Position numbers and translations under genes: made by a program. Shown in pieces: positions 16,810-26,832 of a stretch of DNA of 64,000 bases. The notes under the pieces were generated by a model. That model ran no database searches, was not told the DNA's origin, and worked only from the letters and a program-made list of their open reading frames with translations. Position 1 is the stretch's first letter, and every line of letters starts with the position of its first letter. This DNA comes from Flavobacteriales bacterium (GTDB lineage: Bacteria; Bacteroidota; Bacteroidia; Flavobacteriales_F; PHOS-HE28): assembly GCA_016703005.1 (NCBI GenBank), contig JADJCX010000013.1, positions 1-64,000 of the forward strand, given 5' to 3'.

Positions 16810-19367
16810 TTACTCTTCGGCAGTGGCGTTGGCAACATCGGTGCCATTCGTTTCCGTGTCCTCTCCACCGGCCTCGGGATCCACAGGTGAAACATCAACA
16901 GCGGGCGCATCGTCCTCGTGCAGGTCGCTGTCCACCTTGGCCACAGCGGCTATCTGGTCCTTGTCGCGCAGTTCAATGAGGCGAACGCCTTGTGTGGCGC
17001 GACCGAGCACGCGCATTTCGCTAAGGCTCATGCGGATAGTGATCCCGCTGCGGTTGATGATCATCAGGTGGTCATCGTCCTTCACGTCCTTGATCGCGAT
17101 CAGCTTGCCGGTCTTGTCGGTGACCTGCAACGTCTTCACGCCCTTACCACCACGATTGATGATGCGGTAATCGTCCACCGGGCTGCGCTTGCCATAGCCT
17201 TTGCTGCTCACCACCAATACTTGGCGTGTTGCGGTTTCGGCTTGGGTCGATGGGATCATGCCCACCACTTCGTTCCGCGCCGTCCAGATTCATGCCCCGC
17301 ACCCCGCTCGCGCCGCGGCCCATCGGGCGCACGCGGCTTTCCTCGAAGTGGATGGCTTTGCCATCGCGGCTGGCCATGATGATGTGGCAATTACCGTTGG
17401 TGAGGCGGGCCTCAAGCAACTCATCGCCCTCACGGATGCCCACGGCACGATGCCGTGACACGCGGACGACTGTATGCCTCCAACGTGGTCTTCTTGATGA
17501 TGCCCCTTCTTCGTGCAGAGCACAACGAAGTGGTTGTTCAAGTAGTCTCGCTCTTCAGGTCTTTTACGTTCAGGTAGGCCACCACCTGTCGTCAGCTTCG
17601 AGCTGAACAAGATTGATGATCGCGCGGCCCTTGCTCCGGCGTGTTCCTTCGGGTATGTCGTACGCGCATCCAATAGCAGCGCCCCTTCTGTGTGAAGATG
17701 AGCAGGTAGTTGTGGTTGGTGGCCACGAACAGGTGCTCGAGGAAATCCTCGTCGCGCGTTGTCGACCCACGCTACCTACACCTCCCCGGCCTGCGTGCGG
17801 AACTCGGCCAACGCCGTGCGCTTGATATAACCCAAATGGCTGATGGTGACCACCACTGCGTCGTCGGCAATGAGATCTCCATGCTCATGTTGCCACCAGC
17901 GGCAACGATCTGCGTCCGGCGTTTGTCGCCGAACTTCTCCTTCACCTCGCGCAGTTCATCCTTGATGATCTCCATACGCAGGCCCTCATCGGCCAACACA
18001 GCTTTCAGGTGCTCGATAAGCTCCATGAGCGCTTGGTACTCGTCCTTGATCTTGTCTCGCTCCAGACCGGTAAGGCGCTGTAGGCGCATGTCCAGAATAG
18101 CCCGGGATTGGATCTCGCTCAAGCCGAACTGGCTCATGAGCCCATCCTTGGCTTCGTCCGGTGTCTGGCTTGCGCGGATCAGCTTGATCACCTCGTCCAG
18201 GTGATCCAATGCGATCAACAATCCTTCCAGGATATGCGCCCGCTCTTCGGCCTTGCGCAGGTCGAACTTCGTGCGGCGCACTACCACGTCGTGGCGGTGC
18301 TCCACGAAGTTGGCGATCATGTCCTTCAGCGTAAGGATCACGGGTCGGCCTTTCACCAGTGCAATGCTGTTCACACTGAAGCTGACCTGGTTGGCGCTGT
18401 GCTTGTATAACTGGTTGAGCACCACGCTCGCCATGGCCTCGCGCTTCACCTCATAGGTCATGCGTATGCCCTGGCGATCGCTGTAGTCATCGACGGCGCT
18501 GATGCCCTCGATCTTCTTGTCGTTCACCATCTCGCTCACCGCCTTGTCCAGCATGAGCGCCTTGTTCACTTGGAAGGGCACCTCGGTGACCACGATCGTT
18601 TCGCGGCCCGTCTTCGGGTCTTCTTCAATGTGTGCCTTGCTGCGCAAGACTACCCGACCACGACCCGTCTCATAGGCTTCCCGCACGCCTTCAATGCCAT
18701 GGATCACGCCGCCTGTCGGAAAGTCAGGCCCCTTGATGTGTTCCATCAACCCCGCCGTGTCGATCTCGCGGTTGTCGATATAGGCGATGGTGCCATCGCA
18801 GACCTCGTTCAGGTTGTGCGGTGGCATGTTGGTGGCCATACCCACGGCGATACCGGCAGCGCCGTTCACCAACAGATTGGGTATGCGCGTAGGCATAACG
18901 CTCGGCTCTTCCAACGTATCGTCGAAGTTGGGCCGCATATCCACGGTCTCCTTGTCCAGATCGGCCATTACTTCCTCAGCGATCTTCCGCAGACGCACTG
19001 CCGTGTACCGCATGGCCGCCGGCGGGTCGCCGTCGATGCTGCCGAAGTTTCCCTGACCGTCCACCAAGGGGTAGCGCAGGCTCCAGTCCTGCGCCATCCG
19101 CACCATGGCGTCGTACACGCTGCCATCGCCGTGCGGGTGGAACTTTCCGAGCACTTCACCCACTATACGGGCGCTCTTCTTGTAGGGCCTGCTGCTGCTG
19201 ACGCCCAGCTCCTGCATGCCGAACAGCACGCGGCGGTGCACAGGCTTCAATCCGTCGCGTACATCGGGCAATGCACGGCTCACGATCACCGACATCGAAT
19301 AGTCGATGTAAGCCGTGCGCATTTCGTTCTCTATGTTGATCGGGATGATCTTCTCTCCGTCTGCCAT
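16810..19367 (-). CDS. gyrA: DNA gyrase subunit A, C-terminal half frameshifted
   Basis: Catalytic breaking-rejoining subunit of gyrase. Start at 19367 (MADGEKIIPINIENEM) follows family length. The N-terminal 520 residues are intact: SYMSVIVSRALPDVRDGLKPVHRR-type text, the quinolone region GKFHPHGDGSVYDAM, VDGQGNFGSIDGD, and the catalytic Tyr in AAMRYTAVRL. The coiled-coil gate and DEYQALMELIEHLK follow. From about 17770 to 17268 the frame changes five or more times, yet every frame piece matches the beta-pinwheel (GTRRSKGRAIINLVQLEADD, FEESRVRPMGRGASGVRGMNLDG, MSLSEMRVLGRATQGVRLIEL). The tail is acidic (EDDAPAVDVSPVDPEAGGEDTE). gyrA is essential, so the breaks are best explained as sequence errors. 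Gly sits where E. coli has Ser83. Confidence 0.95.
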
Positions 19368-19444
19368 TTTGTTGGGGCGATGCTTGTTCCGCCTTGCTTT
19401 ATGCCTCTCGCACGGTGATTGATAGGGGGCTGCGAAAAGGCGCC

Positions 19445-19452
19445 CGAAAGTA
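19445..19452 (-). promoter_or_regulatory. Candidate -7 box of gyrA
   Basis: TACTTTCG on the minus strand, 78 bases before the gyrA start, fits TAnnTTTG with one change that recurs at other promoters in this window. No clear -33 TTG. Confidence 0.4.
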
Positions 19453-19627
19453 GGTTTCACCCTATGATGCTGGAACGCCATTTTTCCACAACCGCACACG
19501 TTGGTGTGGATAAAAGAACCGCACGTGAAAAGACTCCGCCGAACCACAGGGATAGCTTGCCCCCGCCGGAAAGCCGCCTAACTTGGTCCGGTACCAAGGT
19601 CAGCACGCAGTCTTGTCCGGGCACAAC

Positions 19628-22243
19628 ATGAGTGAACGAATGGATGCCAAATTCTCGCCCAAGGTCAAAGAAGTGATCTCCTTCAGCCGTGAAGAAGCAC
19701 TTCGGCTGGGCCACAACTTCATCGGTATCGAGCACATCCTATTGGGCTTGCTACGCGAGAACGACAGTAACGCAGTGAAGATCCTCAGACGCCTGGAGGT
19801 GGATGTGGAGCATTTGCGCAAGACCGTTGAAGGCGGCATGGAGCCGGCCAGCGCCATTCGTCCGCCCGACAAGGACAAGATCACCTTGGTGAAGCAGGCC
19901 GAGAAGATGCTGAAGATCACTTTCCTGGAGGCCAAGGTCTTCAAGAGCCAGCAGATCGAGACCGAGCACCTGCTGCTCAGCATCTTGAAGGATGACGACA
20001 ACTTGGCCACACGTACCTTGAACAAAATGCAAGTGGATTACGATAGCGTGAAACACGAGGTGGAATCCATCAAGGCCGATGGCGCAAAACCCGAACGCCC
20101 AAAAGCCCAAGGCGGCGCCACGGATGATGATGATGATGAGAGCGGCAGCTTCCAAGGCGGAAGTGGCGGAGCCGGTGCTGGTGGCCAGCGCAAACAGGGC
20201 GATAGCAAGAGCAAGACGCCCGTGCTGGACAACTTCGGCCGCGACTTGACCAAACTGGCCGAGGACGGCAAACTCGACCCGATCGTGGGTCGCGAAAAGG
20301 AGATCGAGCGCGTGAGCCAGATCCTGAGCCGACGGAAGAAGAACAATCCTGTGCTGATCGGCGAACCCGGTGTGGGCAAGAGCGCCATTGCCGAGGGCTT
20401 GGCCTTGCGCATCATACAGCGCAAAGTGAGCCGGGTGCTCTTCGGGAAGCGCATAGTGGCACTGGATATCGCAAGCCTAGTGGCCGGCACCAAGTACCGC
20501 GGCCAATTCGAGGAGCGGATGAAGGCCGTTATGAATGAGTTGGAGAATAGCCCGGACGTGATCCTCTTCATCGACGAGATCCACACGATCGTGGGTGCAG
20601 GTGGTGCAAGTGGGAGTCTAGACGCCAGCAACATGTTCAAACCCGCGTTGGCCCGAGGTGAGATCCAATGCATCGGTGCTACGACGTTGGACGAGTACCG
20701 CCAGTACATTGAAAAGGACGGCGCCTTGGAGCGTCGCTTCCAAAAGGTGATCGTTGAGCCCACCAGTGTGGATGAGACCATACAGATCCTCACGAACATC
20801 AAGGAGAAGTACGAGGACCACCACAATGTGAACTACACACCCGAGGCGATCAATGCTTGCGTGAAGCTCACCAACAGGTACATCACCGACAGGCACTTGC
20901 CCGATAAGGCCATTGATGCGCTGGACGAAGCAGGTAGCCGCGTTCACATCAGCAACATCGTGGTGCCGAAGACCATTCTGGATGTGGAAGGACGTATTGA
21001 GGAAGTGAAGGAGGAGAAGAACAAGTGGTGCGCGCAGCCAGCGCTACGAGGAAGCTGCCAAGCTTCGCGATAAAGAGCGGCTATTGCAGGAAGAATTGGA
21101 GCGCGCCAAGAAAGCTTGGGAAGAGGAAAGCCGCAGCCATCGCACCACGGTGACGGAAGAGAACGTTGCCGAAGTTGTGGCTATGATGAGCGGTATCCCA
21201 GTTACCCGCATTGCCGAAAAGGAAAGTGGGAAGCTGCAGCGGATGAAGGAAGAGATGGAGGTAAAGTGATCGGCCAAGAGGATGCAGTGAAAAAGGTGGT
21301 GAAAGCGATCCAACGCAACCGCGCTGGATTGAAGGATCCGAACCGCCCTATCGGCTCTTTCATTTTTCTAGGACCAACGGGTGTCGGTAAAACACAATTG
21401 GCAAAAGAGTTGGCGCGCTATCTCTTCGACACGGATGATGCCCTGATCCGGATCGATATGAGCGAGTACATGGAGAAATTCTCCGTAAGCCGCCTCATTG
21501 GTGCTCCTCCCGGCTATGTGGGCTATGAAGAAGGCGGACAGTTGACGGAGAAAGTCCGCCGAAGGCCGTACGCGATCATCCTGTTGGACGAGATCGAGAA
21601 AGCGCACCCGGACGTTTTCAATCTGTTACTCCAAGCGCTGGACGATGGTCAGATGACCGACAGCCTCGGTCGCCGCATCGACTTCAAGAACGCCATCATC
21701 ATCATGACGAGCAACATCGGCGCCCGCGACCTAGCCGACTTCGGAAAGGGTGTTGGTTTTGGTACGACTGCCCGTGATCAGCAAACAGAGGACAACAACC
21801 GGAGCGTTATAGAGAAGGCGCTGAAAAAGGCCTTCGCTCCTGAGTTCCTCAACCGGATCGATGATATCGTGATCTTCAATAACCTGAAGCGCGAGGACAT
21901 CCACAAGATCATCGACATCGAACTGGGCCACCTCTACAAGCGCATCAGCGAATTAGGGTACGACCTTAAGCTGTCCGACGAAGCCAAGGACTTCCTCGCG
22001 GAGAAGGGCTACGATGAGCGCTTCGGGGCCCGCCCACTGAAACGGGCGATACAGAAGTACGTGGAAGACACCATGGCCGAGGAGATCGTTACCCAGCACG
22101 TGGAAGAAGGCGATAAGATCATTGTGGGTCTGAACAAGGAAAAGACCGATGTACAGATCAAGGTGACCAAAGGCAAGAAGAAGGTCGGAAAAGGCGATGA
22201 CACGAAGGAATTGCCACCTGCTGATGGTAGCGCGATGGCTTGA
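19628..22243 (+). CDS. clpC: ClpC-type ATP-dependent protease chaperone, two frameshifts
   Basis: Hsp100 unfoldase of about 870 residues that feeds proteins to ClpP. The two N-domain repeats (SREEALRLGHNFIGIEHILLG and LEAKVFKSQQIETEHLLLSI) are followed by an acidic, glycine-rich linker, AAA1 with Walker A GEPGVGKSAIAEGLA and Walker B VILFIDEIHTI, a short coiled middle domain, then AAA2 with LGPTGVGKTQLAKEL and AIILLDEIEKAHPDV. GKGVGFGTT contains the VGF-type ClpP-binding loop, supporting ClpC rather than ClpB. Start 19628 gives MSERMDAKFSPKVKEVI. Indels near 21025-21040 and at 21265 (missing G before TGATCGG) split it in three frames. A good terminator follows. Confidence 0.93.
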
Positions 22244-22262
22244 CCATCACAACGTTCGAAGG

Positions 22263-22288
22263 AAACCCTGGCAGATCGGCCGGGGTTT
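22263..22288 (+). terminator. Terminator after clpC
   Basis: Ten-base stem AAACCCTGGC / GCCGGGGTTT with a six-base loop, then CTCCTTTT. It sits between the convergent clpC and marR-like genes. Confidence 0.8.
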
Positions 22289-22294
22289 CTCCTT

Positions 22295-22762
22295 TTAGGG
22301 TTCGCCACGCTCTGCCCGAAGCGCGTCCAAGGCATTGTTCATCAGCCTCGCGTCCTCAACGCTCAGGCCTTCATGAAGACGCCCCATGTCGAGACGTGTG
22401 CTACCATCCAACTGTTCGAGCAGTTCCAGCCCGGCAGTACTGATGCGCACATAGATCACCCGCTTGTCCTCATCGCAGCGTTCGCGCAGCACCAAGCCCT
22501 TTCCAATTAGTTTGTCGGTCAACCGCGTAGCGTTGGGCGCGCGGTCGATCATGCGCTCCTTGACACAGTGCATATTCACCTTTTCCCCTTTCGCGCCGCG
22601 GAGGATGCGCAGAATGTTGAACTGCTGTACACTGAGCCCGAACGGTGCCAGCAGAGCGTTGTGCCTTGCCTTCAGCCAATTCGCCGTGAACATCACATTG
22701 AGCATGGCCTTTTGCTGCTCGCTCTCGAACTTGCCCTTTATCTCCTCTTCTATTGTGGCCAT
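22295..22762 (-). CDS. MarR family transcriptional regulator
   Basis: A 155-residue winged helix-turn-helix protein. LSVQQFNILRILRGAKGEKVN and the recognition helix RMIDRAPNATRLTDKLIGKGLV are followed by the wing RERCDEDKRVIYVRISTAGLELL, the D-x-R-x-x-x-V motif of MarR. N- and C-terminal helices form the dimer interface. The frame is intact. It is transcribed away from the lipoprotein gene that starts 124 bases upstream on the other strand, so it might control that gene or itself; its ligand is unknown. Confidence 0.9.
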   Translation of the reverse strand: MATIEEEIKGKFESEQQKAMLNVMFTANWLKARHNALLAPFGLSVQQFNILRILRGAKGEKVNMHCVKERMIDRAPNATRLTDKLIGKGLVLRERCDEDKRVIYVRISTAGLELLEQLDGSTRLDMGRLHEGLSVEDARLMNNALDALRAERGEP

Positions 22763-22791
22763 GGGTTGCGTCGTGCGATGGGACCGGCGGC

Positions 22792-22799
22792 CGAATGTA
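22792..22799 (-). promoter_or_regulatory. Candidate -7 box of the marR-like gene
   Basis: TACATTCG on the minus strand, 30 bases before the start codon. The same octamer precedes tRNA-Gly, the sugar dehydrogenase gene and the Spy-like gene. Confidence 0.5.
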
Positions 22800-22885
22800 G
22801 GAGCTACTGCAAACCGGCAATGGATCCACCGACCTGCAATGAACCAGCATGGGTCCTCCTATTTTCGGCCCCTTATCACCGATCC

Positions 22886-23548
22886 ATGAAGAGCGCGCTC
22901 CTGCTTGTTGTCATACTCGCTTCCATAACGGCATGCGAAACACCCGCTCCGAAGAACACGGTGCCCGTTGGCGATCCACGGGATAACTGGCAGCGACCCC
23001 AGGAAGTCTTCAGTAACATGGGAGGTATCCAAGGAAAGATCGTGGCCGACTTGTTCGCCGGGGACGGATATATCGCCTTCAACATGCTGCAGGCCGGTGC
23101 GGCCAAGGTGATCGCCATCGACACCGACCCGGCCAACGTGGCCCATATGCAGAGCAAGAAGGAGGAGCTCAATATCGGCGATGACCGATTGGAGATCCGT
23201 CAAACGACCCCAGGGGAAACGGGTCTTGGACCGGAGGAAGTAGACCTGACGTTCATCTTCAACAAGTACACATCCATTCAGGATCGCGCTTCCTATATGG
23301 CCAAGGTGAGGGCAAGTACCAAGTCCCCACGAACCGTCTATATCATCGACTTCCTTGTCGCGGAAACACCAGTGGGGCCGCCTATCGAGCAGCGCATGAA
23401 CGATGCCCAGATGATGGACGAACTCGGTGAATTCGAATATTCGGACATGGGCGCCCGTAGCAATATCCTTCCCTATCAGTACATCCTATTTGCGCAGGAC
23501 TACGTCGATGGCGCCGAGACTGAGGTGGGGCCTTTGCAGCCCCAGTAG
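22886..23548 (+). CDS. Lipoprotein with SAM-methyltransferase fold
   Basis: A 220-residue protein. The start at 22886 gives MKSALLLVVILASITACETP, a lipoprotein signal peptide with the cysteine at residue 17. The mature part has class I methyltransferase motif I (VADLFAGDGYIAFNML), an acidic residue at the end of strand 2 (AIDTDPANVAHM) and motif IV-like VDLTFIFNKYTSI. Exported members of this fold, related to COG4798-type predicted methyltransferases, are known in several phyla, though S-adenosylmethionine is not expected outside the cytoplasm, so the substrate and even activity are open. It converges with the DUF983 gene, whose corrected stop is one base away. Confidence 0.8.
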   Translation: MKSALLLVVILASITACETPAPKNTVPVGDPRDNWQRPQEVFSNMGGIQGKIVADLFAGDGYIAFNMLQAGAAKVIAIDTDPANVAHMQSKKEELNIGDDRLEIRQTTPGETGLGPEEVDLTFIFNKYTSIQDRASYMAKVRASTKSPRTVYIIDFLVAETPVGPPIEQRMNDAQMMDELGEFEYSDMGARSNILPYQYILFAQDYVDGAETEVGPLQPQ

Positions 23549-23549
23549 A

Positions 23550-23934
23550 TCATTGCGCGGGCCCTTTGTAGGTGTAGAACATATTAGCCTGTCCCGGGAT
23601 ATTTTGTTAGGGCGTAGAACCAAGGCGCCAATGCGATCAGTAGAACTGCTATGGTGGTGAATGTCACCCATAACGGCAAGTTCGGCCAGAGTGCCGAAAA
23701 CGACACCCAAACGGCCACGAAAACCGCTACCGAAAGGCCGTAGGAAATGTACATGCCGCCGTAGTAGAACCCCGGCTCCTTGCTGAACGCCCTTTTGCAG
23801 CTCGGGCAGGCGCTCAGCACGTTCCCAGCGCGTTGGAGGTGATATGGATTCCGGTCCACGAAGAACTCCCCTTCATGGCAGTGAGGGCACTTGAACTTAA
23901 GAATGCTATACAGTTTCGTGCCTTTAGCGAGCAT
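23550..23934 (-). CDS. DUF983 membrane protein, one frameshift
   Basis: About 128 residues. The N-terminus has two CxxC zinc-ribbon halves (FKCPHCHEGEFF and SACPSCKRAFSKEPGFYYGGMY), followed by two membrane spans (ISYGLSVAVFVAVWVSFSAL and LWVTFTTIAVLLIALAPWFYAL). This is the DUF983 plan; function unknown. An extra G in the GGG at about 23598 shifts the tail; after correction the end reads LTKYPGQANMFYTYKGPAQ, closer to the family. Start at 23934 (MLAKGTKLYSILKFKCP) removes nine unlikely residues. Confidence 0.85.
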
Positions 23935-24005
23935 GCGGTGGTAGGTGCAATATGACCCCAAAGAGAAGCAGCCTTAGGCCATTCGTGGATGCTCGATCGA
24001 AAAAA

Positions 24006-24035
24006 GAAAAGGGAGAACCGAAGTCCTCCCCTTTC
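24006..24035 (-). terminator. Terminator of the OmpA gene
   Basis: Minus strand GAAAGGGGAGGAC-TTCG-GTTCTCCCTTTTC: a 13 bp stem (one G-T or two) closed by a stable UUCG tetraloop and followed by a T-run, 19 bases after the stop codon. Confidence 0.9.
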
Positions 24036-24053
24036 CCATGAGATGAAGTCGCT

Positions 24054-25421
24054 CTATTCCCAGAAGTTCACTTTGAATTCCACCCGACGGTTGGTGGCAC
24101 GGCCAGCTGCGGTTTTGTTGTCCGCCACCGGTACCGTTTCACCGTGACCTTCCGAGCGCAACCGCCTTGCGTCAACTCCCTTGCTCGTGAGGTATGCGCG
24201 CACAGCTGCTGCACGGTCATCGCTCAACTTCAGGTTCTTGGCATCGTCCCCTTGGTCATCCGTGTGGCCATGGATCTCAAGATCATAGTTCGGGTTGTTA
24301 TTCATCACAGTAACAACATCGTCGAGGATGCCGAAGCTGACCGGTTTGATCGTGCTCTTTCCGGTATCGAACTTCACACCGGTCAGCGCCTTAGCGAACA
24401 ACTTCTTGGTCGCCTCGGTGATCTCTGGGCAGCCTTTCATGCTGGCGACGCCCTTTTCGTTCGGGCATTGGTCCAGATTGTCGGTGATACCATCACCATC
24501 GGTATCCGGGCAACCTTGCTTGTCAGCGGGGCCCGCTTTATCCGGGCATGCATCCATGGCATCCGATACGCCATCACCATCCTTGTCCGGGCAGCCCTGG
24601 AGTGTTGCCAACCCAGGAGCGTTCATGCACTTGTCCAATTTGTCGATCACTCCGTCGCCATCGGTGTCGGGTTCGGGATGCAGCACCAAACTCACGCCAT
24701 CAACGAAGTAGTACGCGCGTTGGCTGTCACCACCTTCGATAACCGTGGCTTTGTCCATGCCCGCGGCCGGAAAGGCGCCGATCACGATGAATCGTTCTCC
24801 ACCATCGGCTTTGAAGGTCCCTTTGATCTCGGTCCAGTTTTGTTTGTCCTTGACCACCTCCTTGCTCCAGATCTGGGGCTTCACCGTTAGGAAATGGCGG
24901 TGGTTGTTCTCCAGCAGTACCGGCGAGGCGTATGCCCCAACACCGCTCACTGCGCGATCGCTTTGCTCACCAAGGCTGATGCGGATACTGATGTCGTACT
25001 CCTTGCCCGCTTCCAACGGCCCTGACAATTCGATCTGCATGTATTCGCTGTAGTCTTGATAAGATGCGACCCACCGCTCGTGGTCTTGTGTGCCAAGGAA
25101 CGTCCGTTTCCAATTGTGCTTGCGCTCGTCCTTATAGGCAACGAAGCCTGCATAATGCTCGCCATCATGTGGCGCCGCGCTTCCCAGTTCGTTTTCGGGG
25201 ATCGCAACGCTCTTGTCGTCGCAGTCCTTTTGGAAGAGATCACAGCTTCCCGCGTTCGCGTTGGTCCATCCGGTTGCGTGGTCCAACTGGTCCCATGTTG
25301 AAACCGGGGAGGCCACTTCCTCGAAACCAGGGTTCTTGACCAAGTTCTGTCCGTACGCGCGGTCAGTGGTCGAACACGTCAGCAGAAGTAAGAATGAAAA
25401 TGTCGGAATAGGTTGTTTCAT
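24054..25421 (-). CDS. OmpA family protein with thrombospondin type 3 repeats
   Basis: A 455-residue outer-membrane protein. The start at 25421 gives the signal peptide MKQPIPTFSFLLLLTCSTTDRAYGQ. Residues 26-245 form a jelly-roll or carbohydrate-binding-like domain (LVKNPGFEEV, HYAGFVAYK, RAYYFVDGVSLVL). Then come calcium-binding thrombospondin type 3 repeats (DTDGDGVIDKLDKC, DKDGDGVSDAMDAC, DTDGDGITDNLDQC). The C-terminus is an OmpA peptidoglycan-binding domain (FDTGKSTIKPVS, LEIHGHTDDQGDD, LKLSDDRAAAVRAYL, GRATNRRVEF). It anchors the outer membrane to the cell wall. The neighbour upstream is a paralogue of its N-terminal domain. Confidence 0.92.
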   Translation of the reverse strand: MKQPIPTFSFLLLLTCSTTDRAYGQNLVKNPGFEEVASPVSTWDQLDHATGWTNANAGSCDLFQKDCDDKSVAIPENELGSAAPHDGEHYAGFVAYKDERKHNWKRTFLGTQDHERWVASYQDYSEYMQIELSGPLEAGKEYDISIRISLGEQSDRAVSGVGAYASPVLLENNHRHFLTVKPQIWSKEVVKDKQNWTEIKGTFKADGGERFIVIGAFPAAGMDKATVIEGGDSQRAYYFVDGVSLVLHPEPDTDGDGVIDKLDKCMNAPGLATLQGCPDKDGDGVSDAMDACPDKAGPADKQGCPDTDGDGITDNLDQCPNEKGVASMKGCPEITEATKKLFAKALTGVKFDTGKSTIKPVSFGILDDVVTVMNNNPNYDLEIHGHTDDQGDDAKNLKLSDDRAAAVRAYLTSKGVDARRLRSEGHGETVPVADNKTAAGRATNRRVEFKVNFWE

Positions 25422-25491
25422 AGCGGGTAAGGTTTGTTGCAACAAGCTGTGGACGACGTCCAAAACCGGAAGTCACAAATCGACCCGTCTA

Positions 25492-26235
25492 TTACTTGGC
25501 CTCCGTCACCTCCTTCACGCTGATCCCATCGATGTAGTAGTAGGCGTACTTATTGTCCAGACCTTCAATGATCTTGGTCTGGTCCATTCCCGCGTGGGGG
25601 TAAACGCCAATGCAGAGCCAGCTTTCCCCACCGTCGGCAACAAACGTCCCCTTCACCTCCACCCAGTTCTCCTTGTCCTTCGTGATCGTCTCAGTATAAA
25701 CGACGGGCTTCTCGGCCAAGTAGTGGCGATGGTGGTATTCCATCTTCTGAGGACCGAAGTAGGCGCCGATGCCGCTCACTGCCCGATCGCTGTTCTTCGA
25801 AAGCCGGATGTTGAAGACCACCTCGTAGGTGCGGTTCTCGAACAGCGCTTGTTTCAGTTCGCACTGTATGTACTCCGCATACAGATTCCAACCGGGCTTG
25901 AAGAGTTCTTCCGGGTCGGAACTGCCCCAGTCGAAACGTGCATCATCCTTCCAGGCATGGAACCCGGCGAAGTGCTCTCCTTCCTTCGGGTCGCAGGATC
26001 GTATTCATTGTCCGGTATGCCAACGGAATTAGCAGGAGCACTTTTGCTGAACAATTCGCTCATGCCGAGGGTGGCATTCCCCCAGCCTTCGGCCAAGCGG
26101 ATCTGGTCCCCAGGTCTTGGCTTCCTTGCTGATGGTCTCGAACCCACCGTTCGGCACCAGTTCAATATCGGGGACGGAGTGACCGAAAGGAAGAGCGCCG
26201 ATCACCAGCGCAGGAATGACAACTGATCGCTTCAT
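25492..26235 (-). CDS. Paralogue of the OmpA N-terminal domain, frameshifted
   Basis: About 247 residues. It starts MKRSVVIPALVIGALPFGHS (signal peptide), then ELVPNGGFETISKEAKTW. The C-terminal 109 residues (VVFNIRLSKNSDRAVSGIGAYFGPQ, ENWVEVKGTFVADGGESWLCIG, AYYYIDGISVKEV) match the first domain of the following OmpA protein line by line, but the thrombospondin repeats and OmpA domain are absent. Indels near 26120 and 25985 break it; the middle reads FKPGWNLYAEYIQCELKQALFE when corrected. It is an extracytoplasmic protein of unknown role, probably born by tandem duplication, and may be co-expressed with the OmpA gene 70 bases downstream. Confidence 0.8.
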
Positions 26236-26280
26236 AGGGGATGGATCTTCGAACTGCAAGTTTACCGAACGGAGTTCCGC

Positions 26281-26832
26281 TCAAGGCTTCAATTTCGTGC
26301 CAAAGGCTTTTCTGAACTTATCGATCTTCGGCCGTATCACCATCTGACAATACCCTTGGTCAGGGTTCATGGCGAAGTAATTCCGGTGATAGTCCTCAGC
26401 CGGATAGAAGTGATCCAGCGGCACGATCTCGGTAACGATGGGCCCATGGAATGCACCACTCTTGTCGAGCACGTCCCGCCAATGCTCGGCCCGTTCGCGC
26501 TGAACGTTGTCGATGAAGTACACCCCTGATCGGTATTGGTCCCCGATATCGTTGCCTTGTCTGTTCAACGTGGTCGGATCGTGTGTTTGCCAGAACACCT
26601 CGAGCAGTTCGTCGAAGGTGATCACGGCGGGATCGAAGACGATCCGTGCTACTTCGTTGTGCCCTGTTTTGCCGGTGCAAACCTCTTTGTAGGAGGGGTT
26701 CTTCGTGGAGCCGTTGCAGAAGCCGGGGGTTACCGAGACCACGCCCTTCAACTCCGCGAAGACCGCCTCCACGCACCAAAAACAGCCAGCGCCCAGGACG
26801 GCCGTCTCCGTTCCACCAAAATTGCTGCTCAT
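26281..26832 (-). CDS. msrA: Peptide methionine sulfoxide reductase A
   Basis: A 183-residue repair enzyme that reduces methionine-S-sulfoxide in proteins using thioredoxin. The catalytic motif GAGCFWCVEAVFAEL is near the N-terminus, followed by GKTGHNEVARIVFDP, LLEVFWQTHDPTTLNRQGND and QYRSGVYFIDN, all standard. There is no signal peptide, so it acts in the cytoplasm. A substitution is seen in the usually GYxGG motif (PGFCNGSTKNPSY), which adds a second Cys beside the substrate pocket. The frame is intact. Its start overlaps the stop of the upstream hydrolase (ATGA). Confidence 0.95.
   Translation of the reverse strand: MSSNFGGTETAVLGAGCFWCVEAVFAELKGVVSVTPGFCNGSTKNPSYKEVCTGKTGHNEVARIVFDPAVITFDELLEVFWQTHDPTTLNRQGNDIGDQYRSGVYFIDNVQRERAEHWRDVLDKSGAFHGPIVTEIVPLDHFYPAEDYHRNYFAMNPDQGYCQMVIRPKIDKFRKAFGTKLKP

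Noticed and set aside
17268..17770. gyrA as a pseudogene or a split gene with inteins
   Set aside because: All frame pieces match the beta-pinwheel in order with no insert; single-base errors explain it best.
18570..19418. A 282-codon plus-strand frame
   Set aside because: Antisense to the intact half of gyrA; rich in His and Arg with no family features.
21025..21269. clpC as two separate genes
   Set aside because: The pieces continue across the middle domain and the second ATPase domain; two missing or extra bases join them.
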